A model generated the notes under the pieces. That model did no database searches and was not told the origin of the DNA. It saw only the letters and a program-made list of their open reading frames with translations. A stretch of 23,364 bases of DNA. Source: Fidelibacterota bacterium TCS55 (GTDB taxonomy: Bacteria; Fidelibacterota; Marinisomatia; Marinisomatales; TCS55). Shown here in pieces: positions 1 through 6,321 of the stretch (its first letter is position 1; each line of letters starts with the position of its first letter). Both the position numbers and the translations under genes were made by a program. The stretch covers positions 1-23,364 of the forward strand of contig CAJJBS010000038.1 of the NCBI GenBank assembly GCA_905182385.1. The letters run 5' to 3'.

Positions 1-155
1 TCTATTCTTTTAACTACTTTTGCAGTAGAGCCTTCACCTTTTATGACTTCTGCAATTTTTTTCTGATTTGATTTATAAGTTTCAGTGATACGAACATTAG
101 GCGCGCATGCTAAGATCCAAAACATTACAAATGACAATAAAGTTCTTAAATGCAT
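1..155 (-). CDS. Lipoprotein, N-terminal part only (runs off left edge)
   Basis: An ATG at 155 (minus strand) opens a frame that stays open to the window edge, giving 51 residues. The protein starts MHLRTLLSFVMFWILACAPN: a short signal peptide with the lipobox ILAC, so Cys17 would be lipidated and the protein anchored in the envelope. The mature part seen is polar and basic, with the run ITETYKSNQKKIAEVIKGEG. A purine-rich GAGAA lies just upstream of the ATG. The gene is divergent from pntAA and shares the intergenic palindrome at 205-240 with it. No family can be named from this fragment. Confidence 0.6.
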   Translation of the reverse strand, partial: MHLRTLLSFVMFWILACAPNVRITETYKSNQKKIAEVIKGEGSTAKVVKRI

Positions 156-204
156 AATTCTCAAATTAACAATAAAAGAGCAATAAAATATCTTGAAATC
201 ATTT

Positions 205-240
205 TTATAAATTTTGACAAATATTGTCATAAATTTATAA
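205..240. promoter_or_regulatory. Long imperfect palindrome over the pntAA promoter (candidate operator)
   Basis: The core is TGACAA-ATA-TTGTCA (215-229), with 6-base perfect arms. The symmetry extends outward through TTATAAATTT on the left (205-214) and AAATTTATAA on the right (231-240), with one extra base in the right half. It covers the -35 box and most of the -10 box of the pntAA promoter and lies between two divergent genes, as expected for a dimeric repressor or redox regulator. The regulator is unknown. Confidence 0.5.
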
Positions 241-241
241 G
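214..241 (+). promoter_or_regulatory. Sigma-70-type promoter for the pnt-msrA operon
   Basis: TTGACA at 214-219 is a perfect -35 hexamer. After a 16-base spacer comes TATAAG at 236-241 as the -10. Transcription would start near 248, giving a leader of about 25 bases with the ribosome site AGGA at 262-265, seven bases before the pntAA ATG. Confidence 0.55.
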
Positions 242-272
242 CTGAAATTCAAAATATTTATAGGATCTTATA

Positions 273-1409
273 ATGATTGCAGTCGTATTAAAAGAAACAA
301 CAGCTAATGAGAATCGCGTCGCCGCAACGCCTCAGACGGTAAAAGATCTGATAAAAAGTGGCTTAACTGTTCGAGTAGAATCTGGTGCTGGGGAAGCGTC
401 TTATATTACTGATCAAGATTATAAAGATGTTAATGCTGAAATTTTTTCAAATCAAACTAGTATTCTTAAAGGTGCTGATATCATATTAAAGGTTGCTTCT
501 GCAACAAAGGCTGAAATAGAAAAAATGCCTGATAACGCCGCTTATATTTCATTATGCCAAACAACTAGAGAACTTGAATTCGTTAAATTATTAAATGATA
601 AAAGCATAACTGGGTTCTCAATGCATTTGATTCCAAGAACAACTCTTGCTCAAAGTATGGATGCATTAAGTTCTCAAGCAAATATTGCAGGATATAAATC
701 TGTATTAGTTGGTGCTTCTCACTTACCAGTATACATGCCACTTTTAATGACAGCAGCTGGTACTATACCGCCTGCAAAAGTGCTTATTCTTGGAGCTGGT
801 GTTGCTGGCCTCCAAGCAATTGCTACAGCAAAGAGACTCGGTGCTCAAGTTGAAGCATTTGACGTTCGCCCTGAAGTTAAAGAGCAAGTTGAATCGCTTG
901 GCGCTAAATTTATTGAAGTCGAATCAGATAATGATGATGGCGTAGGAAAAGGCGGATATGCAAAGGAAACATCGGAAGATTACAAAAATCGTCAACAAGC
1001 AAAAATTAAAGAGCATATTGCTAAATCTAATCTAGTTATTACTACAGCTTTAATCCCCGGAAGACCAGCACCACTTCTTATTCCACGCGATATGGTTGAA
1101 GGCATGAAACCCGGTTCCGTCATTATTGATTTAGCTTCGGAAAATGGTGGAAATTGCGAATTAACTCAGATGGGAGAGCTCATAGAGCATAATGGTGTTA
1201 AGATTGATGGTACCTTAAATTTTCCTGCAAGCATCCAAATTCATGCTTCACAGTTATATGCTAAAAATATCTCAACCTTTTTAACATATATGGTCAAAGA
1301 CGGTCATTTAAATTTGAACTTAGATGATGAAATAATTTCCGGCGCCATGTTTACTCATAATGGTAAAGTAACTCATGAACTAACAAGTAAAGCTTTAGGA
1401 GAACAATAA
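273..1409 (+). CDS. pntAA: NAD(P) transhydrogenase subunit alpha, part 1 (NAD(H)-binding domain I)
   Basis: This is the NAD(H)-binding cytoplasmic domain I of the proton-translocating transhydrogenase, which uses the proton gradient to move hydride from NADH to NADP+ and so supplies NADPH. The 378 residues resemble the alanine dehydrogenase/PntA family: the N-terminal lobe opens IAVVLKETTANENRVAATP, the Rossmann glycine motif GAGVAG is at 174-179, and the conserved MDALSSQANIAGYK lies before it. The length fits a split alpha subunit, as in Rhodospirillum rubrum, rather than the fused E. coli PntA. AGGA sits seven bases before the ATG. The stop is one base before pntAB, so the genes are co-translated. 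Confidence 0.95.
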   Translation: MIAVVLKETTANENRVAATPQTVKDLIKSGLTVRVESGAGEASYITDQDYKDVNAEIFSNQTSILKGADIILKVASATKAEIEKMPDNAAYISLCQTTRELEFVKLLNDKSITGFSMHLIPRTTLAQSMDALSSQANIAGYKSVLVGASHLPVYMPLLMTAAGTIPPAKVLILGAGVAGLQAIATAKRLGAQVEAFDVRPEVKEQVESLGAKFIEVESDNDDGVGKGGYAKETSEDYKNRQQAKIKEHIAKSNLVITTALIPGRPAPLLIPRDMVEGMKPGSVIIDLASENGGNCELTQMGELIEHNGVKIDGTLNFPASIQIHASQLYAKNISTFLTYMVKDGHLNLNLDDEIISGAMFTHNGKVTHELTSKALGEQ

Positions 1410-1410
1410 A

Positions 1411-1683
1411 ATGGATATGATTAATATTCTGACTGTACTTATTCTAGCTATTTTTATAGGCTTTGAAATAATCACTAAAGTCCCTCCAACTCTACATACA
1501 CCTTTGATGTCAGGTTCAAATGCAATTTCCGGTATTGCAATAGTCGGAGCTATTATTGCAACAAAAGTTAGTGGCGAAGTTGGAACTTGGCTTGGACTTA
1601 TAGCTGTTATTTTTGCAACAATAAACTGCGTTGGTGGATTTATGGTTACTGATCGAATGTTAAAAATGTTTAAGCGGAAATAG
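1411..1683 (+). CDS. pntAB: NAD(P) transhydrogenase subunit alpha, part 2 (membrane domain)
   Basis: This small 90-residue membrane subunit carries the alpha-side helices of domain II and forms the proton channel with PntB. Three hydrophobic spans are visible: about residues 4-20, 38-50 and 58-78. The family hallmark KVPPTLHTPLMSGSNAISG occupies the loop between the first and second. The ribosome site AGGAGAA lies inside the end of pntAA, and the ATG follows the pntAA stop by one base. It ends in a basic cytoplasmic tail (MLKMFKRK). Four bases separate it from pntB. Confidence 0.95.
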   Translation: MDMINILTVLILAIFIGFEIITKVPPTLHTPLMSGSNAISGIAIVGAIIATKVSGEVGTWLGLIAVIFATINCVGGFMVTDRMLKMFKRK

Positions 1684-1687
1684 ATTT

Positions 1688-3070
1688 ATGCAATACACTA
1701 ATATAGCGTATGTTTTAGCAGCTGTTCTATTTATCTTAGGAATAAAAAAACTAAGTTCACCAAAGACAGCAAGAACTGGCAATACAATTTCTTCAATTGG
1801 TATGCTCATTGCAATCATAGCAACACTAATATCTTTTGAATTATTAGATTTTAAAATCATAGCGTTAGGTATGATAATTGGCGCAATTATCGGAGCTATT
1901 TTTGCAATTCGTGTTGAAATGACTCAAATGCCTCAAATGGTTGCAATTTTCAATGGTTTTGGTGGTGGAGCATCAGCTTTAGTTGCTGCCGCTGAATTTT
2001 TTACTAAATATGGAACCTCAGAACAAACTATGTTTCTTACTGGCACTATTATTTTATCAGTTTTTGTAGGAACATTAACTTTGACTGGAAGTTTTATAGC
2101 TTTTGGAAAACTTCAAGGGTTTATTAGCGGACAGCCAATTGTATTTCCAGGACAGAAAATCTTGAATGCTTTTCTTGCACTATCACTCTTAGGCTTAGGT
2201 ACTTTTGTAACTATTAGTGGAATTCAAGACCTAAATATGTTCTATGGCATAATTATTATTGCAGCGCTTTTAGGAGTTACATTAACTATTCCTATTGGTG
2301 GTGCTGATATGCCAGTAGTTATTTCATTACTAAATTCTTATTCTGGCATTGCTGCCGCATCCACTGGTTTTGTGCTCATGAATAATGCCTTAATTATCTC
2401 AGGTGCATTAGTTGGCGCTTCTGGTTTTATTCTTACAAGTATAATGTGTAAAGGCATGAATAGATCTTTAACCAATGTTATTTTTGGAGCAGTTGGTTTA
2501 CAAAATGATTCAAGTGGTGGAGAAGCTAAACAAATTAATTATAAGTCTTCTACTACTGACGAGGCTGCGATGATCATGGATGCAGCAGATAAAGTAATAA
2601 TAGTTCCGGGGTATGGACTTGCAGTAGCTCAAGCTCAACATGCAGTAAGAGAAGTTGCAGAACAATTAGAAGCTATGGGTAAAAAAGTACTGTATGCTAT
2701 ACATCCAGTAGCAGGAAGAATGCCTGGACATATGAATGTTCTTTTAGCAGAAGCAAATGTTCCTTATGAACAATTGAAAGATTTAGATGAAATAAATTCA
2801 GAGTTTGAAGATTGTGATGTAGCTATCGTTTTAGGTGCAAATGATGTTGTAAACCCTGCTGCTCGGCACGACACTTCAAGTCCAATTTATGGTATGCCAA
2901 TTTTAGACGTTGATAAATCAAGAACTGTTATTATAAATAAAAGAACAATGAATCCTGGCTTTGCAGGTATTCAAAATGAACTGTTTGGTTTTGAAAATTC
3001 TATAATGGTTTTTGGTGATGCAAAAGAAATGCTTACCGCGCTCCATAAAGATCTTAAAGAATTATCATGA
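1688..3070 (+). CDS. pntB: NAD(P) transhydrogenase subunit beta
   Basis: PntB supplies the remaining membrane helices of the proton channel (roughly residues 1-270) and the NADP(H)-binding domain III (about 290-460). Domain III shows the Rossmann motif PGYGLAVAQAQ starting near residue 307, then HPVAGRMPGHMNVLLAEA, the GANDVVNPAA loop and the NADPH lid region KRTMNPGFAGIQNELF. Its 460 residues match the family's usual length. The last codons overlap the msrA start by four bases (ATGA), so msrA is translationally coupled to this gene. Confidence 0.96.
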   Translation: MQYTNIAYVLAAVLFILGIKKLSSPKTARTGNTISSIGMLIAIIATLISFELLDFKIIALGMIIGAIIGAIFAIRVEMTQMPQMVAIFNGFGGGASALVAAAEFFTKYGTSEQTMFLTGTIILSVFVGTLTLTGSFIAFGKLQGFISGQPIVFPGQKILNAFLALSLLGLGTFVTISGIQDLNMFYGIIIIAALLGVTLTIPIGGADMPVVISLLNSYSGIAAASTGFVLMNNALIISGALVGASGFILTSIMCKGMNRSLTNVIFGAVGLQNDSSGGEAKQINYKSSTTDEAAMIMDAADKVIIVPGYGLAVAQAQHAVREVAEQLEAMGKKVLYAIHPVAGRMPGHMNVLLAEANVPYEQLKDLDEINSEFEDCDVAIVLGANDVVNPAARHDTSSPIYGMPILDVDKSRTVIINKRTMNPGFAGIQNELFGFENSIMVFGDAKEMLTALHKDLKELS

Positions 3071-3684
3071 AACAACTAATAAAATTACCCCTAGCAATCC
3101 TGCTATTTTTTGCTATTATTAGCGCTCAACAAAAAGGAACTAAACTTATGTCAAAAGAATTATTAGAAGTTGCAACTCTAGGCGGTGGATGCTTTTGGTG
3201 TGTTGAAGCTGTATTTGAAAGAGTTGAAGGCGTTGTTGATGTAGTTAGTGGATATGCTGGTGGCCATAAGAAAAATCCAACATATAACGATGTAACTAGC
3301 GGAAATACTGGCCATGCTGAAGTATGTCAAATATCATTTAATCCTACTGAAATATCATTTAAAGGTATTTTAGAAATTTTCTGGCTAGCTCACGACCCTA
3401 CTACTTTAAATAGACAAGGAAATGACTCCGGGACTCAATATCGTTCAGCTATTTATTTTCACGATAAAAAACAACAAGACATAGCAGAGGCATCTATAAA
3501 AGAAGTTACTAAAAATTTTGAGGATCCACTTACTACAGAATTAAAATCATTGGATAAATTTTATATAGCTGAAGTTTATCATCAAGATTATTTTGAAAAT
3601 AACCCAAATGTTCCATATTGTACATTCGTTATTGCTCCAAAACTTAATAAACTTAAGAAAAAAGGTACAATTTGGAATGAATAA
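3067..3684 (+). CDS. msrA: Peptide-methionine (S)-S-oxide reductase, with alternative exported and cytosolic starts
   Basis: MsrA reduces the S-epimer of methionine sulfoxide in proteins. The catalytic motif GGGCFWCVEAVF puts the nucleophilic Cys at 42, and the C-terminal YCTFVIAPKL supplies a likely resolving Cys. From the first ATG (3067, overlapping pntB) the protein begins with a Sec-type signal peptide (MKQLIKLPLAILLFFAIISA) and would be exported. A second in-frame ATG at 3148 (Met28) is preceded by AAGGAA and begins just before the conserved domain, giving a normal cytosolic MsrA of 178 residues. Either or both may be used. Co-transcription with transhydrogenase fits, since Msr recycling draws on NADPH through thioredoxin. 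Confidence 0.93.
   Translation: MKQLIKLPLAILLFFAIISAQQKGTKLMSKELLEVATLGGGCFWCVEAVFERVEGVVDVVSGYAGGHKKNPTYNDVTSGNTGHAEVCQISFNPTEISFKGILEIFWLAHDPTTLNRQGNDSGTQYRSAIYFHDKKQQDIAEASIKEVTKNFEDPLTTELKSLDKFYIAEVYHQDYFENNPNVPYCTFVIAPKLNKLKKKGTIWNE
3134..3150 (+). promoter_or_regulatory. Internal ribosome binding site and second start in msrA
   Basis: AAGGAA (3134-3139) lies eight bases before an in-frame ATG at 3148. Starting here removes the signal peptide and leaves the complete MsrA domain. The upstream start at 3067 has no comparable site of its own and relies on the overlap with the pntB stop. Confidence 0.5.
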
Positions 3685-3725
3685 TTATTGAGGATAATTG
3701 ACTATTCTAACTTTTTATTTTCAAA

Positions 3726-4226
3726 TTAAGGGCGTCTTTCTTTTTTCTTTCCACCACGCTTATATGGCTTAAATCTTTCTCTCATTTGTGTTTGTACTTC
3801 GCTTTTCATTCTTGGTTCAAACATTAAGAGTCTCAATTGCTGACTTGGTTCTAAAACTTCACTAGATTTTTTAATAAACTTTACTCGATGTTTAGTTTTT
3901 TTATCATCCATCTTGGCAATCTCTTTTAATAAACTATTTACTTCAGATTGACCAACCTTTTCATCACTTTTAATTTTTTCATACATTGGTTGAAATAAAA
4001 CCTTTTCCTCTCTTCTAAGTTCCATAACCTCTTTTTGGTGAGAACGCATTAATGGGAAAAAAGTTTGTGCTTGATCTTCTGTTAATTCTAATTCATCAGT
4101 CAATTTCCAAATCAACATCATTTCCATTCTTTCACTATATTGACCACCAGGACCTTTTGATTTACCCGGTTGAGCAAAAAGATTAGAGCACATTAATATA
4201 ATAATTATTATAACGGTTTTATTCAT
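3726..4226 (-). CDS. Spy/CpxP-like LTxxQ periplasmic protein, candidate metal or stress sensor
   Basis: The 166 residues start with a signal peptide cleaved near LFA-Q (residue 18). The mature part is a charged helical protein with the paired LTxxQ motifs of the Spy/CpxP/CnrX family: LTEDQ at 48-52 and LEPSQ at 125-129. Between them is a long amphipathic helical stretch rich in Glu, Lys and Met. The tail from about 152 is strongly basic (KPYKRGGKKKERRP). It is the third gene of the sigma operon; its ATG overlaps the previous stop by four bases, with AGAGG upstream. By analogy with CnrX and ZraP it may sense metal or misfolded protein for the sigma/anchor pair. The ligand is not evident from the sequence. 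Confidence 0.75.
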   Translation of the reverse strand: MNKTVIIIIILMCSNLFAQPGKSKGPGGQYSERMEMMLIWKLTDELELTEDQAQTFFPLMRSHQKEVMELRREEKVLFQPMYEKIKSDEKVGQSEVNSLLKEIAKMDDKKTKHRVKFIKKSSEVLEPSQQLRLLMFEPRMKSEVQTQMRERFKPYKRGGKKKERRP

Positions 4227-4603
4227 TTTAAACCTCTATTATTTTTTGTAGCTATAGTTTCAAAATTTATTTCATCTAAAAAAGCTAATGTCTCCCATAT
4301 ATCATCGCTAGTATCAACTAAGTAATCAACTAACTCATAGACATAAATCTCAGTTTCAATATCCATGATCTCCATTGGTTTTAAATCATTAGAAACATAT
4401 GTCATAGGATCATCAGTAAGCTGACTAAATGAGGCCCAACCTAATAACGAGACAAAGACTGCTGCTGATAGACCATTTAAAATACGAAATTTCTTTATAT
4501 GGCGTCTTCTTCTCTTAGAATGAAGTTTTTCTAAAAAAATACTTTCATCTAGTGAATTAACATTTGAATGGGTTATTTCTTTAATATGTTTTTCAAAATT
4601 CAT
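4223..4603 (-). CDS. Small single-span membrane protein, candidate anti-sigma factor
   Basis: The 126-residue protein has a cytoplasmic N-terminus of about 40 residues ending in a basic cluster (KRRRRHIKKFR), one transmembrane helix at about 43-61, and a 65-residue acidic periplasmic part. No zinc-binding HxxxCxxC anti-sigma motif is visible. The anti-sigma call rests on position and topology: it overlaps the sigma stop by four bases upstream and the Spy-like gene by four downstream. CnrY of Cupriavidus has the same layout, a short cytoplasmic sigma-binding segment followed by one span. The sequence alone does not show sigma binding. Confidence 0.6.
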   Translation of the reverse strand: MNFEKHIKEITHSNVNSLDESIFLEKLHSKRRRRHIKKFRILNGLSAAVFVSLLGWASFSQLTDDPMTYVSNDLKPMEIMDIETEIYVYELVDYLVDTSDDIWETLAFLDEINFETIATKNNRGLK

Positions 4604-5118
4604 TTTAATACATCTTTTAGATATTTTACTGCATGATGATAACTGACTTTAGCTGAATTCTCATTAATTCCCATAACTAAGGCAATCTCTTTATATGCCA
4701 TTTCTTTCCCTATTCGCAGAGTAACCACTTTTCTTTGCTTACTAGGTAATTTACTAATGGCATCCCATAACTCTTTTCTTCTCCACTCATCCTCATGAGA
4801 TGTATCCAAATACTCTGGTTCAGGTGCTTGGTCCAAATGAAGTAGGTTTCGCCATTTATTTCTTCTGAGGTAAGTATTCGACATATTGATATTAGCTCTA
4901 AATAAGTATGTCTTAAATTCTGATTCAAATCTAAACTTTTTAAGCGCTTTATACATTTTAATAAAAACATCTTGAGCCAAATCTTCAGCTTCAACAATGT
5001 CTGATGTGAATTTAATAAAAAATCCATAAGTATCAGATAGGTGTCTTTTAACCAATATGTTAAATGCATCTTCACTACCATCTTGAAATTCTTTTATTAA
5101 TTCTTTGTCTGATTTCAT
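4600..5118 (-). CDS. ECF-type RNA polymerase sigma factor
   Basis: At 172 residues this has the usual two-domain ECF length. Region 2 is recognisable in DLAQDVFIKMYKALKKFR followed by the promoter-melting stretch around FKTYLFRANINMSNTYLRR. Region 4 is seen in LPSKQRKVVTLRIGKEMAY with the helix-turn-helix KEIALVMGINENSAKVSYHHAVKYLK. No extra C-terminal domain is present. It is the first gene of a sigma, membrane anchor, LTxxQ sensor operon. The ATG lies only about 11 bases after the -10 of its own predicted promoter, so its mRNA would be nearly leaderless. It is probably autoregulated and also directs the two lipoprotein genes at 5226-7284. Confidence 0.9.
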   Translation of the reverse strand: MKSDKELIKEFQDGSEDAFNILVKRHLSDTYGFFIKFTSDIVEAEDLAQDVFIKMYKALKKFRFESEFKTYLFRANINMSNTYLRRNKWRNLLHLDQAPEPEYLDTSHEDEWRRKELWDAISKLPSKQRKVVTLRIGKEMAYKEIALVMGINENSAKVSYHHAVKYLKDVLK

Positions 5119-5129
5119 GCATTTTCTAT

Positions 5130-5160
5130 TTAGACACAGTTAAAGAGAAAAAGTTAAAAA
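5130..5160 (-). promoter_or_regulatory. ECF-type promoter of the sigma operon (copy 1)
   Basis: Read on the minus strand: TTTTTAACTTT (5160-5150), 15 bases, TCTAA (5134-5130). The same 11-mer, spacing and -10 precede the genes at 6176 and 7284. The AAC core and TC-containing -10 match ECF promoters such as E. coli sigma-E (GGAACTT, about 16 bases, then TCnAA). The sigma ATG at 5118 leaves room for a leader of only a few bases. Confidence 0.75.
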
Positions 5161-5162
5161 AT

Positions 5163-5203
5163 AAAAAAAAGGCTATTTCTATAACATTAGAAATAGCCTT
5201 TTT
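5163..5203 (-). terminator. Rho-independent terminator after the lipoprotein gene at 5226
   Basis: A perfect 10-base stem, GGCTATTTCT (5171-5180) with AGAAATAGCC (5189-5198), closes an 8-base loop. It is flanked by eight A (5163-5170), which read as a U-tract for leftward transcription, and by T5 (5199-5203), so it may also work rightward. It separates the lipoprotein transcript from the sigma operon promoter just downstream. Confidence 0.85.
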
Positions 5204-5225
5204 AATGATTTATGATAAAAAAATT

Positions 5226-6176
5226 TTATCGCTTATCCCCACCAGAGTCTTTTTTTCTATCACCACAATGTTTTGAATACTGCATAACTAGAGAGGTATA
5301 TATTTTAATGATTTCCATTTGAGTATCATCAAATAAAGCATCTATCTTACTATTTCTTTCAGCAAATAAAGCTTTAAGAGCTTCATGCATATCATCTTTG
5401 GTCATCTCTTCGGCTTTTGCTTTTTCCATTAATGCTTTTTGAACTTCATTGGATTCTTTATTAATAGAATCTAGACCATCTTCTTGAAGTGATGTCATGG
5501 ATAAAGCATTAACCATTGCATCATGACCTGCTTGTCTCATTTGTTCCATTTTTTGTTTCATTTCAAGATGAATTTCTTCAAGTTTTTGTTTTTGCTCATC
5601 TGTTAAGATAGCTTTGATCTCTGCATGCATAGCTACCTCTAAAGCTTCTAACTCTGCTTTAGCTGAATCTCTATCTAAAGTACCATCTTTAGATTTTTTC
5701 ATTACTTCATCCATTTGAGACTTATAGGATTCCATAATTGTTTTAAGAGATGTCGTTTGAGTTTCATCTAATAATGTGAAAAGCATCTTAATATCTAAAT
5801 GTTTTTTACCTTTATCATCTTTAGGTCCTCTAGAACTTTTTGGACCCATATCAGCAGCAAATAAATAAGGTGTGGAATTATCATCCATCCATCCAAATAA
5901 TTTAGTTTTTTCTTCATCTGAAAGTTCAGTTTGCATTTCTGCAGATACCTTCCATAAAAAACCTGGATCATTACGATGCTTACCATTTTTTCCATGACGA
6001 TTTAAAGCATCATTAAAAGCACTAATACTACTTTTACTAAGGCCTATATCATTATTTAGACCATCTGAAAAACTCTGCAGTTCTGGATCAATTACAGTTA
6101 TATCTTCTTTGGATAGGTTTTCACAACCAATCATCGCAAAGGTGGTTAATGCAATTAATAGAGATAATTTTTTCAT
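5226..6176 (-). CDS. Large LTxxQ (Spy-like) lipoprotein, paralogue A
   Basis: The 316 residues begin with a lipoprotein signal (MKKLSLLIALTTFAMIGC; Cys18 lipidated). The body is helical and highly charged with five LTxxQ-like motifs: LSDEE 85-89, LDETQ 136-140, LTDEQ 191-195, MTSLQ 227-231 and FDDTQ 282-286. Motifs 2-3 and 4-5 each bracket a 55-60 residue segment, suggesting two tandem Spy-like modules. A shared signature near 60-75 (RHGKNGKH...PGFLWKV) is not part of Spy. The tail is basic with an extra Cys304 (KHCGDRKKDSGGDKR). It is a paralogue of the gene at 6322, with its own ECF-type promoter and terminator. It could be a periplasmic chaperone, a metal buffer or a feedback element; ligand and partner are unknown. 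Confidence 0.75.
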   Translation of the reverse strand: MKKLSLLIALTTFAMIGCENLSKEDITVIDPELQSFSDGLNNDIGLSKSSISAFNDALNRHGKNGKHRNDPGFLWKVSAEMQTELSDEEKTKLFGWMDDNSTPYLFAADMGPKSSRGPKDDKGKKHLDIKMLFTLLDETQTTSLKTIMESYKSQMDEVMKKSKDGTLDRDSAKAELEALEVAMHAEIKAILTDEQKQKLEEIHLEMKQKMEQMRQAGHDAMVNALSMTSLQEDGLDSINKESNEVQKALMEKAKAEEMTKDDMHEALKALFAERNSKIDALFDDTQMEIIKIYTSLVMQYSKHCGDRKKDSGGDKR

Positions 6177-6219
6177 ATTTTTTCCGTTTAAATTAATATT
6201 TATAATTGTTACAATCTTT

Positions 6220-6250
6220 TTAGATCAATAAAACTTTTTAAAGTTAAAAA
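6220..6250 (-). promoter_or_regulatory. ECF-type promoter of lipoprotein A (copy 2)
   Basis: On the minus strand: TTTTTAACTTT (6250-6240), 15 bases, TCTAA (6224-6220), identical in both boxes and spacing to the sigma operon promoter. The leader would be about 40 bases and contains AAACGGAAAA before the ATG at 6176, a stretch also found ahead of paralogue B. Confidence 0.75.
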
Positions 6251-6263
6251 TAAATTAATATAA

Positions 6264-6302
6264 TAAAAAGGGCGGTTATTATTTATTTAACAGCCCTTTT
6301 TA
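6264..6302 (-). terminator. Rho-independent terminator after the lipoprotein gene at 6322
   Basis: The arms TAAAAAGGGCGGTT (6264-6277) and AACAGCCCTTTTTA (6289-6302) pair with one mismatch around an 11-base loop. For leftward transcription the A5 at 6265-6269 reads as a U-tract. It lies just upstream of the next ECF-type promoter, so paralogue B is a single-gene unit. Confidence 0.8.
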
Positions 6303-6321
6303 TCTAAATTATTATAGATTG

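Noticed and set aside
3687..3704. Small inverted repeat AATTAT-TGAGG-ATAATT after msrA
   Set aside because: A six-base all-AT stem is expected by chance in DNA this AT-rich, and no U-run follows directly.
4710..5081. Second minus-strand frame inside the sigma gene
   Set aside because: It overlaps the sigma factor in another frame, and the sigma reading has clear region 2 and region 4 motifs.
5064..5276. Plus-strand frame across the sigma promoter and terminator
   Set aside because: It runs through the terminator hairpin and promoter and overlaps two well-supported minus-strand genes; its protein has no recognisable features.
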